This document shows, piece after piece, positions 51,711 through 60,796 of a stretch of 64,000 bases of DNA (position 1 is its first letter; the number at the start of each line of letters is the position of its first letter). The position numbers were made by a program, and so were the translations under genes. Under the pieces are notes generated by a model. That model was not told the origin of the DNA and searched no databases. It saw only the letters and a list, made by a program, of their open reading frames with translations. Source of the stretch: Deltaproteobacteria bacterium (GTDB lineage: Bacteria; BMS3Abin14). Location: positions 1 through 64,000 of the forward strand of contig JAADHJ010000008.1 of assembly GCA_013151915.1 (NCBI GenBank), written 5' to 3'.

Positions 51711-53009
51711 TCAGTTGGTTACCGGGTTGATCCTGTCATACCCCTTCGGCTTGTGACAGCCAACCACACATGAGCCGCCGTTCTTGGTCTGTGTGTACTT
51801 GATTGGAAGCATCCACATCTTTCCGAAAGGGACCTCCCTTCGGATGTGTTTTGGCTGATTTCCGGCGTGTACCTCGTGACAGGCCTTGCACGAACGTCCC
51901 TTCTCCCGGTTGACGTGGAGAAAATGGAGGTTCTCGTCGCCGTTTCTAAAACCGGTCAGAGTTGTGGTGTACCGATCGAGGGCGATATCCTTGTTGTGAC
52001 AGTCAAAACACAATGCGTAATTCTTGGTGCTGTACGGCATATAGAACTCGGCGGGGAACGGTTTCTTGAGGATCTTGGTGTAGGGGGACCCATGAGGATT
52101 GTGACAGGCATAACAGTCGTCCTGCCGAACCGGGCCATGGACGTACTTGGCTTTCCTCACCTTCAGCCCCATGGCCTTGTGGCAGGTGTAGCAGATCTTC
52201 TTGGCGGAAGCCCTCAACTGCCTTGGATAATCGGAGGCGTGTGGCGTGTGGCAGACAGTACACTTTTTCTCTTTCAGTGCACCGTGTTTTACCGCGGACT
52301 CCCGGATATACTGTTCCATATCCTTGTGGCACCTGAAACAGAGGTCCTGGCCTTCGGCTTTCAACTGGTACCGAAAATCGCTCGAGTGGGGATCATGACA
52401 GTTGGAGCAATCCTCGGCCGCCGGCTTGTGTTTGTATTTGAGTTCAAACTGCGCCTTCCTGTCCAGATGGCACAGGAAACACAGGTCCGACCCCTGCAAC
52501 TCCAGCAGGTTTTTGTAATCGGACGAGTGCGGATTATGGCAGATATTGCAATCTCCGGCAGCAACGGGCCCATGCACGAACTTCTTGTTGGTCTTGTTGT
52601 TCTCGTGGCAGGAAAAACACAGCGCGCTTATGGTCTCCTTCTTCAGCTGTTTCTCGGCGTTGGACTGGTGCGGATCATGGCAGGCGGTGCATTCCCCCTT
52701 TTTGACGGGGCCATGGACAACTTTACCGGTCTCCTTGGGCTCATGACACAGGTAGCAAAGGGCCTTTCCCTTGGCCGGGAACTTGAAGTCGCTTCCCTTG
52801 GATTTGGTGGGATGTGCGGCTTTTCCCTTGGTATGGCAGATCGTACACTGCCCTACCCCAACCGGGCCGTGAACGAATTTAGCCTTCCCCATGCTGGAAT
52901 GACACTTAGTAGTCACACAGTTATCAGCGTATGCCGTATTCCCATTGATCACGATCAGTCCCAGGGACAGGAAGACCGCAAAGATAAATACCGCCGCCAG
53001 TCGTTTCAT
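51711..53009 (-). CDS. Multihaem cytochrome with 13 CXXCH plus CX4CH and CX3CH sites
   Basis: 432 residues from ATG 53009 (after GGAGGAG); the longer frame to 53222 runs through a repeat. A signal peptide (LAAVFIFAVFLSLGLIVING) is followed by CVTTKCH (CX4CH), then 13 CXXCH (CTICH, CYLCH, CTACH, CFSCH, CNICH, CFLCH, CSNCH, CFRCH, CTVCH, CYTCH, CYACH, CFDCH, CKACH), and a terminal CVVGCH (CX3CH). Repeated units FVHGPV...C..CHDPHSSD alternate with LCFxCH. This doubled-CXXCH architecture is typical of linear multihaem wires. Up to 15 haems are possible if both odd sites are loaded. Confidence 0.85.
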   Translation of the reverse strand: MKRLAAVFIFAVFLSLGLIVINGNTAYADNCVTTKCHSSMGKAKFVHGPVGVGQCTICHTKGKAAHPTKSKGSDFKFPAKGKALCYLCHEPKETGKVVHGPVKKGECTACHDPHQSNAEKQLKKETISALCFSCHENNKTNKKFVHGPVAAGDCNICHNPHSSDYKNLLELQGSDLCFLCHLDRKAQFELKYKHKPAAEDCSNCHDPHSSDFRYQLKAEGQDLCFRCHKDMEQYIRESAVKHGALKEKKCTVCHTPHASDYPRQLRASAKKICYTCHKAMGLKVRKAKYVHGPVRQDDCYACHNPHGSPYTKILKKPFPAEFYMPYSTKNYALCFDCHNKDIALDRYTTTLTGFRNGDENLHFLHVNREKGRSCKACHEVHAGNQPKHIRREVPFGKMWMLPIKYTQTKNGGSCVVGCHKPKGYDRINPVTN

Positions 53010-53511
53010 CTTACTCCTCCCATGCCTCAGCAAAACAGGCTCCCAACTTCCTGAAATTGAAACGGCTCCAGATATGACAACCTCGTAAAAAGTCTCTTCA
53101 CCCCAGGATGCACGCTCCGCGCACATCATATCTGATGGACTTTTTACGAGCCCACCAAATATATTTTTCACAATGTGGTTGAAATCACCCAGTATATTAT
53201 TAAGTTCGGAAATCCATGTCAACTAAAAGGGTGTGACCGGCGTCCATGGCGGGACGTGTATGGAGGGGGAAGGCGGGGTGGCGCGGAGAGAGTTATTCAT
53301 GTCATGGCGATGACCCTCACTTGTGTCATTGCGAACTGATTACTGTGTGAAGCAATCTCGCGTGCCGAGACTGCTTCGGCACAGGGAGAGGCCTCGCAGT
53401 GACAAACTACTTCCCCGGCCTGAGCCACGCCGATGGTGTGATCGAAGTCTAGACCCCAGAACCCAGATTCTAGACCCTGAATTCTTGACCCCAGACCCTG
53501 ACTTTAAGGCT
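53010..53511. other. Intergenic region with palindrome and repeat phrases
   Basis: Bases 53081-53153 form a family B-like palindrome (CTCGTAAAAAGTC ... GACTTTTTACGAG). Bases 53325-53404 are a long family A copy (GTCATTGCGAACTG ... CCTCGCAGTGACA). From 53452 to 53504 a run of GACCCCAGA and TCTAGACCC phrases precedes the ccsA stop. No gene is seen. Confidence 0.5.
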
Positions 53512-54348
53512 TTACGAGTAGCTGTGCAGACCGGACAGAAGAAAATTGACGCCGAAATAGGTGAAGATCACCGCCGAGAAACCGACGATGGAGAGGACCG
53601 CAGTCCGTGTGCCCTGCCAGCCACGCGTAAAACGGGCATGGAGATAAGCAGCGTAGATGAACCAGGTGATCAGGGACCATGTCTCCTTGGGATCCCAGCT
53701 CCAGTAGGTCCCCCATGCATAGTTGGCCCACGCTGCCCCGGTAATGATCCCCAGGGAAAGGAGTGGAAAACCGACGGCGATGGACTTGTAGTTAACCTCG
53801 TCAAGCATCTTTGATTCTGGAAAGAGGGATACCAGAGAGCCCTCACTGCCCATCCTTTCCGACCTGCGCTTGACCAGATACATTATCGACACACCGAATG
53901 AAACAGCGAATGATCCGTAGGCAACGAAAGAGGTGACAACGTGCGCGATCAGCCAGTTGCTCTGAAGGGCGGGTACCAGGGGTTGGATCTCGTCGGGAAA
54001 CAGCAGGGCGTTGGCCGCCAGGATAACAAAGGCCAGGGGGGAGACAAACGCCCCCACCGCTTTCTGCTTGAACCGGTATTCCACCACCAGGTAGGCGATC
54101 ATGACGCACCACCCGAAAAACCCGAGGGATTCGTACATGTTGGATAGAGGTGCATGGCCGATGCCCATCCGGTAGGATTCGACCCACCGCATGATCATGG
54201 CGCCGGCCTGGGAAACGACACCCAGCCAGACCATCCCCGTGGCCGCATTCCCCACAGCCCGGCCCCTGAATGCAAGGTACCCGACGTAGAAAAAAGTGGC
54301 GAACAGGTAGGCGAAAGTAGCTATGCCGAATAGGGTGGAGCTGCTCAT
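53512..54348 (-). CDS. ccsA: Cytochrome c biogenesis protein CcsA/ResC
   Basis: 278 residues with about eight membrane helices. The tryptophan-rich haem-handling motif WGTYWSWDPKETWSLITW (WWD-type) is intact, and conserved His residues flank it (GHAPLSNMYES, IAHVVTSFVAY). CcsA presents haem for attachment to apocytochromes in System II. It overlaps resB by four bases, as expected for a ResB-CcsA pair. It serves the many multihaem proteins of the window. Confidence 0.9.
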   Translation of the reverse strand: MSSSTLFGIATFAYLFATFFYVGYLAFRGRAVGNAATGMVWLGVVSQAGAMIMRWVESYRMGIGHAPLSNMYESLGFFGWCVMIAYLVVEYRFKQKAVGAFVSPLAFVILAANALLFPDEIQPLVPALQSNWLIAHVVTSFVAYGSFAVSFGVSIMYLVKRRSERMGSEGSLVSLFPESKMLDEVNYKSIAVGFPLLSLGIITGAAWANYAWGTYWSWDPKETWSLITWFIYAAYLHARFTRGWQGTRTAVLSIVGFSAVIFTYFGVNFLLSGLHSYS

Positions 54349-55793
54349 TCTTTATCTCCTATATCCTTCCCACGATCTTTCTTCAACGCCTGTTTCAGGG
54401 CCACCAGCGCTCCGTCGAATTCCTTTTCAAAACTCGCGGGATTTCTGTTGGTGGACCCGGCCATGAGGACAGCTGTATTTTCAGGGTCAAGCTCGACCCT
54501 GAGCCACACCCTCCTGTGGGGGACGAAGAAGGCGATAAACAGGCCCCCTATCATGACGGAAGATGCGATCCATACCAGGGGAACGCCGGGGTCCCACGCA
54601 ACCTGGAGACCCGTGTATTCTCGAATATTTGCATCCCTGATCCTGAAATAGACCTGCCCACCCCGCAGTTTATCCCTGTCGGGTGCGGCCATGGAGATGA
54701 AAAAATCCTGTCTTCCACCTGCCGTGATCCTGCTCATCTGAACGGCAGGACGGCCCCCGATATAGGACGGCAGGATCTGTTGTATCCCATAGGTTGAGGA
54801 ATCCCCAATGACATTAAAGGGCTGTCCCACAGAGACGGTGACGGATGGCGCCGCCACCTTCCCGGAAGGATCAAGGACATCGAAGGTTACTGTGGAACTC
54901 TGGTCAACCCCATAGCTCGACTGATAGAAGTAAATGCCGTCAACAATAAGGGGATGGTTGACCTCGATCCTTTTTCTCTGGACCTCTTTACCATCCCGGA
55001 TAACCACCAGATCGCTGTAGTAATCCTTGGGCTGCCGGGTGCCAGGATAGTAAATCACCTGAAAATCGTCGCAGCGAATGTCAAATGGAAGTTTGACGGC
55101 CGCGTTCCTGCCGCGGAGTGGAACCCTGTTAATGGTCTGGCCCTCAACAATGGACACGAACCCCTTGAATCCAACGGCACCGCCATAAATAGCGCCAATG
55201 GCCAACAGTAAAATGCTCAGGTGGACCACATAGGCTCCCATGCGGCCATACCAGCCCCGATCCACAAAAAAGGTGACAGCCTCCTCGTTACGGTTTTCCG
55301 TGAACTTACCGAAACGGTCGGCCAGAAGATCCCGGATTCTTTCTTCGGCCTCCCCGGGAGAAACACCCCGCCGGACTGATCCGCGGAACTTCATCCGCCT
55401 GAAAAGGCTCTCGTCCAGAACGGCAGGTGATTGGGTCATCAGACGCCACGTCCGGGGAAACCTCTTTATGGAACAGAGGGTGATGTTGACCAGAAGAAGG
55501 GTCAGAAGGGTCAGGAACCACCACGACCGGTACATGTCGTCCAGAGCCAGGGACTGGAATAATCTGTATGCGCCGGGACCATACTCTTTCAAATACTGTT
55601 CCGGCCGGCCGTTCTGAAGAACAACGGTTCCCACGATGGATGTCATCGCCAAGATAATGAGGAGAAAAATGGCGAGGGTCACCGACGCGAGGGAATCGTA
55701 AATCCCTTTAATGAATGATTTTTCGGTGCTTTTGGTTGAAGGTTTTCCGGTACTTTCCCTGGATTTCACTTTTTGCTGGTTTTCGGAGGTCAC
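54345..55793 (-). CDS. resB: Cytochrome c biogenesis protein ResB
   Basis: 482 residues. N-terminal membrane helices (LASVTLAIFLLIILAMTSIV, WWFLTLLTLLLVNITLCSIK) and YVVHLSILLLAIGAIYGGAV, then a large periplasmic part (VEGQTINRVPLRGRNAAVKL, VNHPLIVDGIYFYQSSYG) and a C-terminal helix, as in ResB. With CcsA it forms the System II haem lyase. It is downstream of the tetrahaem cytochrome gene; a GC-rich hairpin lies between them. Confidence 0.9.
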   Translation of the reverse strand: MTSENQQKVKSRESTGKPSTKSTEKSFIKGIYDSLASVTLAIFLLIILAMTSIVGTVVLQNGRPEQYLKEYGPGAYRLFQSLALDDMYRSWWFLTLLTLLLVNITLCSIKRFPRTWRLMTQSPAVLDESLFRRMKFRGSVRRGVSPGEAEERIRDLLADRFGKFTENRNEEAVTFFVDRGWYGRMGAYVVHLSILLLAIGAIYGGAVGFKGFVSIVEGQTINRVPLRGRNAAVKLPFDIRCDDFQVIYYPGTRQPKDYYSDLVVIRDGKEVQRKRIEVNHPLIVDGIYFYQSSYGVDQSSTVTFDVLDPSGKVAAPSVTVSVGQPFNVIGDSSTYGIQQILPSYIGGRPAVQMSRITAGGRQDFFISMAAPDRDKLRGGQVYFRIRDANIREYTGLQVAWDPGVPLVWIASSVMIGGLFIAFFVPHRRVWLRVELDPENTAVLMAGSTNRNPASFEKEFDGALVALKQALKKDRGKDIGDKE

Positions 55794-55825
55794 TTGGCCT
55801 TCATTTCCTTGAAGTCAACATATTA

Positions 55826-55849
55826 TGGGGGCGGCAACAGCCGCCCCCA
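55826..55849 (-). terminator. GC-rich hairpin between tetrahaem cytochrome and resB
   Basis: TGGGGGCGGC (55826-55835) pairs with GCCGCCCCCA around an AACA loop. On the minus strand it follows the cytochrome stop by about 30 bases and precedes resB. There is no strong T-run, so it may be a partial terminator or a stabilising structure that lowers resB expression. Confidence 0.5.
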
Positions 55850-55881
55850 ACAGCAAACATGGTTCTAAAACGATCCGGATG

Positions 55882-56259
55882 TTACTTCGCCTTATGGCAA
55901 TCGCCGCATTTGGTCGGTCCGGTCGGTTTGTTCTCCTTTTTCAGCTCAAGATGACATCCCCTGCAGCGGATGTGGAAGGGGTTTACCTTGGTGTTGAAAA
56001 CGGTTGGATCGTTGGCCTTCGGATCCTTGCCGTGGCAATCAAAACAGTCCCTCTCGGAGCCCTTAACGTCCGCGTGGTGACACGTCTGGCAGTCGAGCCT
56101 GCTGGCATGTTCTGCATGGTCGAACGGGACGCCCGGCTTCTTCTTGGCCACCTTGTTGATCACAATCTGGGTGGGCGGGTTGCCCGCGAAAACCATGGGG
56201 GCCGAAAAGGCGGCAGTTACGAAAAGTGCCAGGGCAAAAACCAAGATCTTTCTGTTCAT
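55882..56259 (-). CDS. Tetrahaem cytochrome of class III (c3/c7) type
   Basis: 125 residues with a signal peptide (ILVFALALFVTAAFSAPMVF). Four CXXCH sites: CQTCH, CFDCH, CRGCH, CGDCH. The PFDHAEHA stretch supplies distal His ligands, as in cytochrome c3/c7 proteins. It probably shuttles electrons in the periplasm between dehydrogenases and the larger multihaem proteins. A sigma-70-like promoter lies upstream at 56319-56348. Confidence 0.85.
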   Translation of the reverse strand: MNRKILVFALALFVTAAFSAPMVFAGNPPTQIVINKVAKKKPGVPFDHAEHASRLDCQTCHHADVKGSERDCFDCHGKDPKANDPTVFNTKVNPFHIRCRGCHLELKKENKPTGPTKCGDCHKAK

Positions 56260-56318
56260 CTGTTTTCCTCCTCATTTGAAATCCGGGTGGCTCTCTCAAA
56301 CCTCTTTCCAACCCGCCC

Positions 56319-56348
56319 CTAATATCACAGCAGCCGGGAGAGTGTCAA
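56319..56348 (-). promoter_or_regulatory. Sigma-70-like promoter of the tetrahaem cytochrome
   Basis: On the minus strand TTGACA (56348-56343) is followed after 18 bases by TATTAG (56324-56319). This lies about 60 bases upstream of the tetrahaem cytochrome start. The -35 is consensus; the -10 is weaker. Confidence 0.5.
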
Positions 56349-56375
56349 CACGAACGCCTGTCTAATGGTACGAAA

Positions 56376-59066
56376 TCATTCCGGGCCGGTTACAGACGCC
56401 CCTCCGGCCAAGACCACAAGGGTGTACTTCCCGGGGTCAAGATATCTGCGGGCCGCCTCCTGTATCTGGCGTGGAGTCACGGAACGGATCCTCTCGGGGT
56501 AGTGCAGCGCCCTTTCAAGGTCCTCGCCATAAAGAACAGGGAAAAACACCTCATCGTTTCTGGAACCCAGGTCCTGCAGCTCGATCATTTTGCTGCCGAT
56601 GAGATAGGTTTTCGCCCTTTCAATCTCCGCCGGGCTGACAGGCTGGTCCCGGACAAGCCTGATCTGTTCCAGAATTCCGTCCAGGGCCTCCTGCTCTCGC
56701 GCGGGACTGACCCCGATGCCGAAAGCAATAAAACCTGGATCGATACCGGGCGCTACAAAGGAGAAGACGCTATAGGCCAGAGACCGCCGATCTCTCAGCT
56801 CGGTAAAGAGCCGGCCCCCCTGTCCGGCCAGGACGGCATTGAGAACATCAAGGCTGTCCAAGTCCGGTGAATAAAGGGTCGGCCCAAGATAACCGAGCAT
56901 GAGGTGGGTCTGTGCCTTGTCCCCCCTCACTTCCCTTACAACATGTTTTCCACCGCGGGGAACCTCCATCGGCAAGGGTCCTGGGTCGAATTTTCCGCCC
57001 GACAGCCCGCCAAAGGTCTTTTCGGCAAGGCGATAGGCATCCTCTACCCGTATATCCCCTGTCAGAGACAAAACCATCCCTTCCGGCCTGATCTCATTCC
57101 GGTAGATTTTAACCAGATCATCTCTGGTCAGGGAACTCACGCTCTCCTCCGTACCCAGGGTGGAGAACCTGTATGGGTGCTCCTTGAACAGGGCCGTCCG
57201 GAACAGGTCCATTGCAAAGGCTTCCATATTGTCCTTTCGTGCCTTTATGGCGCTGATCATCCGTTCCCTGGCCAGGTCAAGCTCATGGGCCGGCAATGTG
57301 GCATCCGTGAGGACCTGTCCCATCAGCTTGAGCCCCTCCCCAATGTCCCGGCTGAGAAACTTCCCGGTCACCCCGAAACTGTTGCGCCCCGAAAATCCGT
57401 CCAGGGAGGCGGACATGCCGTCGAGTTTGAGGGCCAGTTCGGTCGCCGACATCTGCCTGGTCCCCCTGGTGAGCAGGTGGGCGATGAGGTTGAAGGCCCC
57501 CTGGGTCCTCTCCGTCTCGAAGCGAACTCCCCCCAGCACCCCCACCCGCGCGGCAACAAGAGGCAGGCGGTGGTCCTCCCGCACGAGAAGGGTAAGCCCG
57601 TTGGGCAGGTTGCTCCGATAGACCGCGGGCACACTCTCGGTTCCTTTTCTGTGAGCGGCCGGCGCAAGTTTTCCATTCAACAGATCCCTGACCTCAGAAT
57701 CACCCGGCTGGGCATCAACATCCCGGGAAAGAAATCCAACGGTTGCCCTCTGCCCCGAGAAGACCCGTCTCGCGGCCGCCCTCAGATCGCCGGCGTCAAC
57801 GGCCTGGATACGGGAGCGATAGATATCATCGAAGTTGGGATTATCCAGGGTCAAGGCCATGTATCCGATCTCACGGGCCTGGCCCTCAACCCGCTCGCGC
57901 TCAAAAATCTTTCCGTTCAGGATCCGGCTGCGGGCCCTTTCGATTTCTTCCGAGGGTATCAACTTTTCCCGCAGGATGGCGAGCTGTTCGAGGAGACCCC
58001 TCAGGGCATCACCGATCCTCTCCGGATCCACGGTAGCCCCAAGGATAAAAAGGCCCGGGTCTTTTGGAGTATATGCGTAGGCCCAGGCAGCGTGTACGAT
58101 ACCCTTGTCCCGCAGGTTCACGGGCAAACGTGAGCTTTCCCCCTGGGATAGTATGGCGGCGAGCAGGTCGTATACCGGCTCCTCAGGGTCCTTGAGCGCT
58201 ACAATATGAAAAGCCAGGGCAACCCTTGCGGGGTCGGTGTCCCTCTGGACGTGGAAAATCCTGCTCTGGGTCTGGGGTTGCTGGGCAACTTCCTTACGCC
58301 TGGGGATTGCGCCACCCCTGGCGTTGAAATGGGCCGCGGCGGACCGGAAGACGTCGCCGGCCTTAACGTTGCCGACGACAACGAGCTTCATGTTTCCAGG
58401 GACATACCAGTGCTTGAAAAAGGCGAGCATGTCTCGCCGGGAAATGCTCTTTACCGATGCCGGAGTGCCGATCACCTTGCGGCCGTAGGGATGTTTCGGG
58501 TAAGCGGCCTTAAACAGCTCCTCTGAAAAAACCCTGGGAGGGCTGTCCTCGCCCCGATGGATTTCCTCGATGACCACGAGCTTTTCCTTTTCGAGTTCAC
58601 CCTTATCGAACGAGGAATGTTGAACAGCGTCGGACAGAACATCCATACCCGTCTCAAAATATGAGGATGCGATAGTAATATGGTAAACAGTATTGTCCAT
58701 GGATGTGTAGGCGTTGATATCCCCCCCTGCGGCCTCCACGGTGGAGGCAATCTCACCGACCTTTCGGGTGGCGGTTCCTTTAAAGAGCATGTGCTCGAAA
58801 AGGTGAGCAATGCCTTCCTTCCCTTTCGGCTCATCTCTGCCGCCTGCTCCCACCCACACCTGAAGTTCCGCGACTGTCTGACCGGGGTCCTCCCGGACCA
58901 GGACCTCAAGGCCGTTTGGAAGCGTCCTGGAAACAATCTCGCTGCGGTCCACGAAGGCCGCGGCGCCGGGGATGAAAATGGATGACAGAAATATGATCAG
59001 GGAAAAAGAAAAGACGGCCCCGTTTTTCAGCGGCCATGCGGAATTGAACGGTAATCTGAACCTCAT
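56376..59066 (-). CDS. M16 family zinc metallopeptidase (two-domain, exported)
   Basis: 896 residues from ATG 59066, which follows GGAGGACTT. A signal helix (FSFSLIIFLSSIFIPGAAAF) and an N-terminal M16 domain with the inverted zinc motif HLFEH (H88, E91, H92) are followed by EEIHRGED. The second M16 half (VYRSNLPNGLTLLVREDHRL) lacks HxxEH, as is normal for the non-catalytic partner domain. It probably degrades peptides in the periplasm. It is upstream of the tetrahaem gene with a promoter between them, so it is likely a separate unit. Confidence 0.85.
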   Translation of the reverse strand: MRFRLPFNSAWPLKNGAVFSFSLIIFLSSIFIPGAAAFVDRSEIVSRTLPNGLEVLVREDPGQTVAELQVWVGAGGRDEPKGKEGIAHLFEHMLFKGTATRKVGEIASTVEAAGGDINAYTSMDNTVYHITIASSYFETGMDVLSDAVQHSSFDKGELEKEKLVVIEEIHRGEDSPPRVFSEELFKAAYPKHPYGRKVIGTPASVKSISRRDMLAFFKHWYVPGNMKLVVVGNVKAGDVFRSAAAHFNARGGAIPRRKEVAQQPQTQSRIFHVQRDTDPARVALAFHIVALKDPEEPVYDLLAAILSQGESSRLPVNLRDKGIVHAAWAYAYTPKDPGLFILGATVDPERIGDALRGLLEQLAILREKLIPSEEIERARSRILNGKIFERERVEGQAREIGYMALTLDNPNFDDIYRSRIQAVDAGDLRAAARRVFSGQRATVGFLSRDVDAQPGDSEVRDLLNGKLAPAAHRKGTESVPAVYRSNLPNGLTLLVREDHRLPLVAARVGVLGGVRFETERTQGAFNLIAHLLTRGTRQMSATELALKLDGMSASLDGFSGRNSFGVTGKFLSRDIGEGLKLMGQVLTDATLPAHELDLARERMISAIKARKDNMEAFAMDLFRTALFKEHPYRFSTLGTEESVSSLTRDDLVKIYRNEIRPEGMVLSLTGDIRVEDAYRLAEKTFGGLSGGKFDPGPLPMEVPRGGKHVVREVRGDKAQTHLMLGYLGPTLYSPDLDSLDVLNAVLAGQGGRLFTELRDRRSLAYSVFSFVAPGIDPGFIAFGIGVSPAREQEALDGILEQIRLVRDQPVSPAEIERAKTYLIGSKMIELQDLGSRNDEVFFPVLYGEDLERALHYPERIRSVTPRQIQEAARRYLDPGKYTLVVLAGGASVTGPE

Positions 59067-59113
59067 GTCAAGTCCTCCGGCAAAACGGTTTGAACAACAG
59101 ATCTCGTGGAATT

Positions 59114-59136
59114 GAAAAGCTAATTTAACACAGGGT
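59114..59136. repeat. Family C repeat
   Basis: GAAAAGCTAATTTAACACAG, matching the copies at 89-111 and 1999-2016, sits upstream of the M16 gene. Confidence 0.5.
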
Positions 59137-59196
59137 GCACAGAGTTTCACCAGCCGTCGCTGAAGCTATGGCCGGCAGGCAGGGTAACACAGGGTT

Positions 59197-59874
59197 TCAT
59201 GAAGTCGTCAGCCATGGGACGCCCCGAAATGTACTCTCCAGATCCCGTACATCGGACACGCATATGTCGGCATAATCCCCGTGCGGCCGTCCCACCTGGA
59301 TGGCGACCATCCCTATCTCCGAAGCTCCGCGAAGATTGGCCTCCAGATCATCCACAAGGATGGTCCGCTCCAGGGCGGAGCCAGTCTCCCCCGCTGCGGC
59401 ACGGTATGCCTCGGGATGCGGTTTTCCCATGTACCCTGTTTCCCTCAGATCGCAGATCCCGTCAAACACCCCGATCATGTCCATGGCATGGAGGACCCTC
59501 TCGGCGTGCAGCGCAGTGCCGTTGGTGAAAATCACTTTAGGCAGGGTAATGCGAGAGATAAACTCCCTGAGATCATGGTCCGGCCCCAACATCCCCTCAA
59601 CGGGCACATCGTGGACGTAGTCCAGGTATTCGTCGGGATGAACATCGAAATGCTTCATCAGCCCGCCCAGGGTCGTTCCGTATCGCCCGATATAATCCTT
59701 CCGCATTATCCGGATATCGTCCACACATTCACCCGTCAGGTCCATGACGAACAGGTTTATCCTCTCGTTAATCCGGTCAAAGACTCCCTTTTCCCTGGGG
59801 TACAAGGTATTATCAAGATCAAAAAGGATACCTTCAGCATCCCACAGCCTCTCTTTGAGAGTTTCAGGTTCCAT
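59197..59874 (-). CDS. HAD hydrolase, pyrimidine 5'-nucleotidase type
   Basis: 225 residues. HAD motif I is ILFDLDNTLYP, motif II VIFTNGT, motif III near KPHPEAY, and motif IV ILVDDLEANLRGA. The DLDNTLY opening and small cap are those of the pyrimidine 5'-nucleotidase/SDT1-like group. It is cytoplasmic; the substrate is probably a nucleoside monophosphate or another small phosphate ester. It is divergent from the creatininase-family gene. Confidence 0.85.
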   Translation of the reverse strand: MEPETLKERLWDAEGILFDLDNTLYPREKGVFDRINERINLFVMDLTGECVDDIRIMRKDYIGRYGTTLGGLMKHFDVHPDEYLDYVHDVPVEGMLGPDHDLREFISRITLPKVIFTNGTALHAERVLHAMDMIGVFDGICDLRETGYMGKPHPEAYRAAAGETGSALERTILVDDLEANLRGASEIGMVAIQVGRPHGDYADICVSDVRDLESTFRGVPWLTTS

Positions 59875-59914
59875 GTTCCACCTTCCAGGTTCCAGTGGTT
59901 TGGGATTCTAACAC

Positions 59915-59990
59915 GTTGAACGTTGAACGTTGAACGTTAAACCTTATTCCCTAACTCCGATACTTCGATACCTCGACACCTCAGATACCC
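59915..59990. repeat. Short tandem phrases in intergenic DNA
   Basis: GTTGAAC is repeated three times in a row at 59915-59935, followed by GATACTTCGATACCTCGACA-type units to about 59990. Similar heptamer phrases occur near 2091, 18761, 46667, 48321, 53452, 61128 and 63323. Confidence 0.55.
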
Positions 59991-60091
59991 CCATACCTAT
60001 TTCCCAGGAACCCGTCAAGGATTCCTCCTGTACTGGCTCCTGGATATGGTCTGACGGGTCATGATATAATGTGCTTATGGAGATGATGTGG

Positions 60092-60796
60092 ATGACAAAA
60101 AACGATGTCGAACGGGAGAGAGCTGCCGGGACACCCGTCATTATCCCATTCGGTTCCGTGGAACAACACGGAAGCCATCTTCCCCTTGCAACCGATACCC
60201 TTCAGGCATATGACGTGGCCACCCGGGCGGCCATGAAAACAAAGGCCATTGTGGCGCCGCCGGTCCACTTTGGCCTGTGCAGCAGCACCCGGAATCATCC
60301 CGGCACAATCACCATCAGCGGCGACACCCTCCGGTCGGTGGTCCGTGACCTGATCCAATCCTTCAGCAGGCAGGGATTTTCCGGTATCCTCCTCTACTCC
60401 GGTCATGCCGGCAGGGTCCACATGGCCGCGCTCAGGGAAGCGGCCGAAAACTGCGTTCAAAACGATCCAATGCTCAAACTGGCTGTCGTCAGCGATCTGG
60501 ACCTGCTTCGTGAAACCGCAGGAGACCTCCTTGAAACTCCGGAGGATGGGCATGCGGGAGAGATTGAGACATCCAGGATGCTCTACCTGCATAACGATAA
60601 GGTCCGCGGAACTTCCCCTGAGGAATATCCCTCCTTTCCGAGTTTCCGGGTCCTCCCGGACCCGGAAAGGTTCTGGCCCGGCGGTGTATGGGGAAACCCC
60701 GAAGCTGCCACCAGACAAAAGGGGAAAAAGCTCGTTGAGAGGACCGCCGAGGCTCTGGCCGGAATCGTTGAAAACCTTTCCCGGGAAGGGGGTTAA
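60092..60796 (+). CDS. Creatininase-family amidohydrolase
   Basis: 234 residues. Metal-binding motifs are intact: IPFGSVEQHGSHLPLATDTL, YSGHAGRVH, and DGHAGEIETSRML. Relatives include creatininase and enzymes of riboflavin/F420 and PQQ pathways. I chose ATG 60092: GGAG at 60079-60082 fits, and a TATAAT at 60065-60070 would place the transcript start near 60077, after the upstream ATGs. The actual substrate is unknown. Confidence 0.8.
   Translation: MTKNDVERERAAGTPVIIPFGSVEQHGSHLPLATDTLQAYDVATRAAMKTKAIVAPPVHFGLCSSTRNHPGTITISGDTLRSVVRDLIQSFSRQGFSGILLYSGHAGRVHMAALREAAENCVQNDPMLKLAVVSDLDLLRETAGDLLETPEDGHAGEIETSRMLYLHNDKVRGTSPEEYPSFPSFRVLPDPERFWPGGVWGNPEAATRQKGKKLVERTAEALAGIVENLSREGG

Noticed and set aside
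51846-53054. Plus-strand open frame of 402 codons opposite the multihaem cytochrome
   Set aside because: It mirrors a gene with 13 regularly spaced CXXCH; the antisense product is a hydrophobic shadow of the repeated codons.
53010-53222. N-terminal extension of the 15-site cytochrome to 53222
   Set aside because: The added 71 residues run through a family B-like palindrome, lack a signal peptide, and a perfect ribosome site with ATG and signal peptide exists at 53009.
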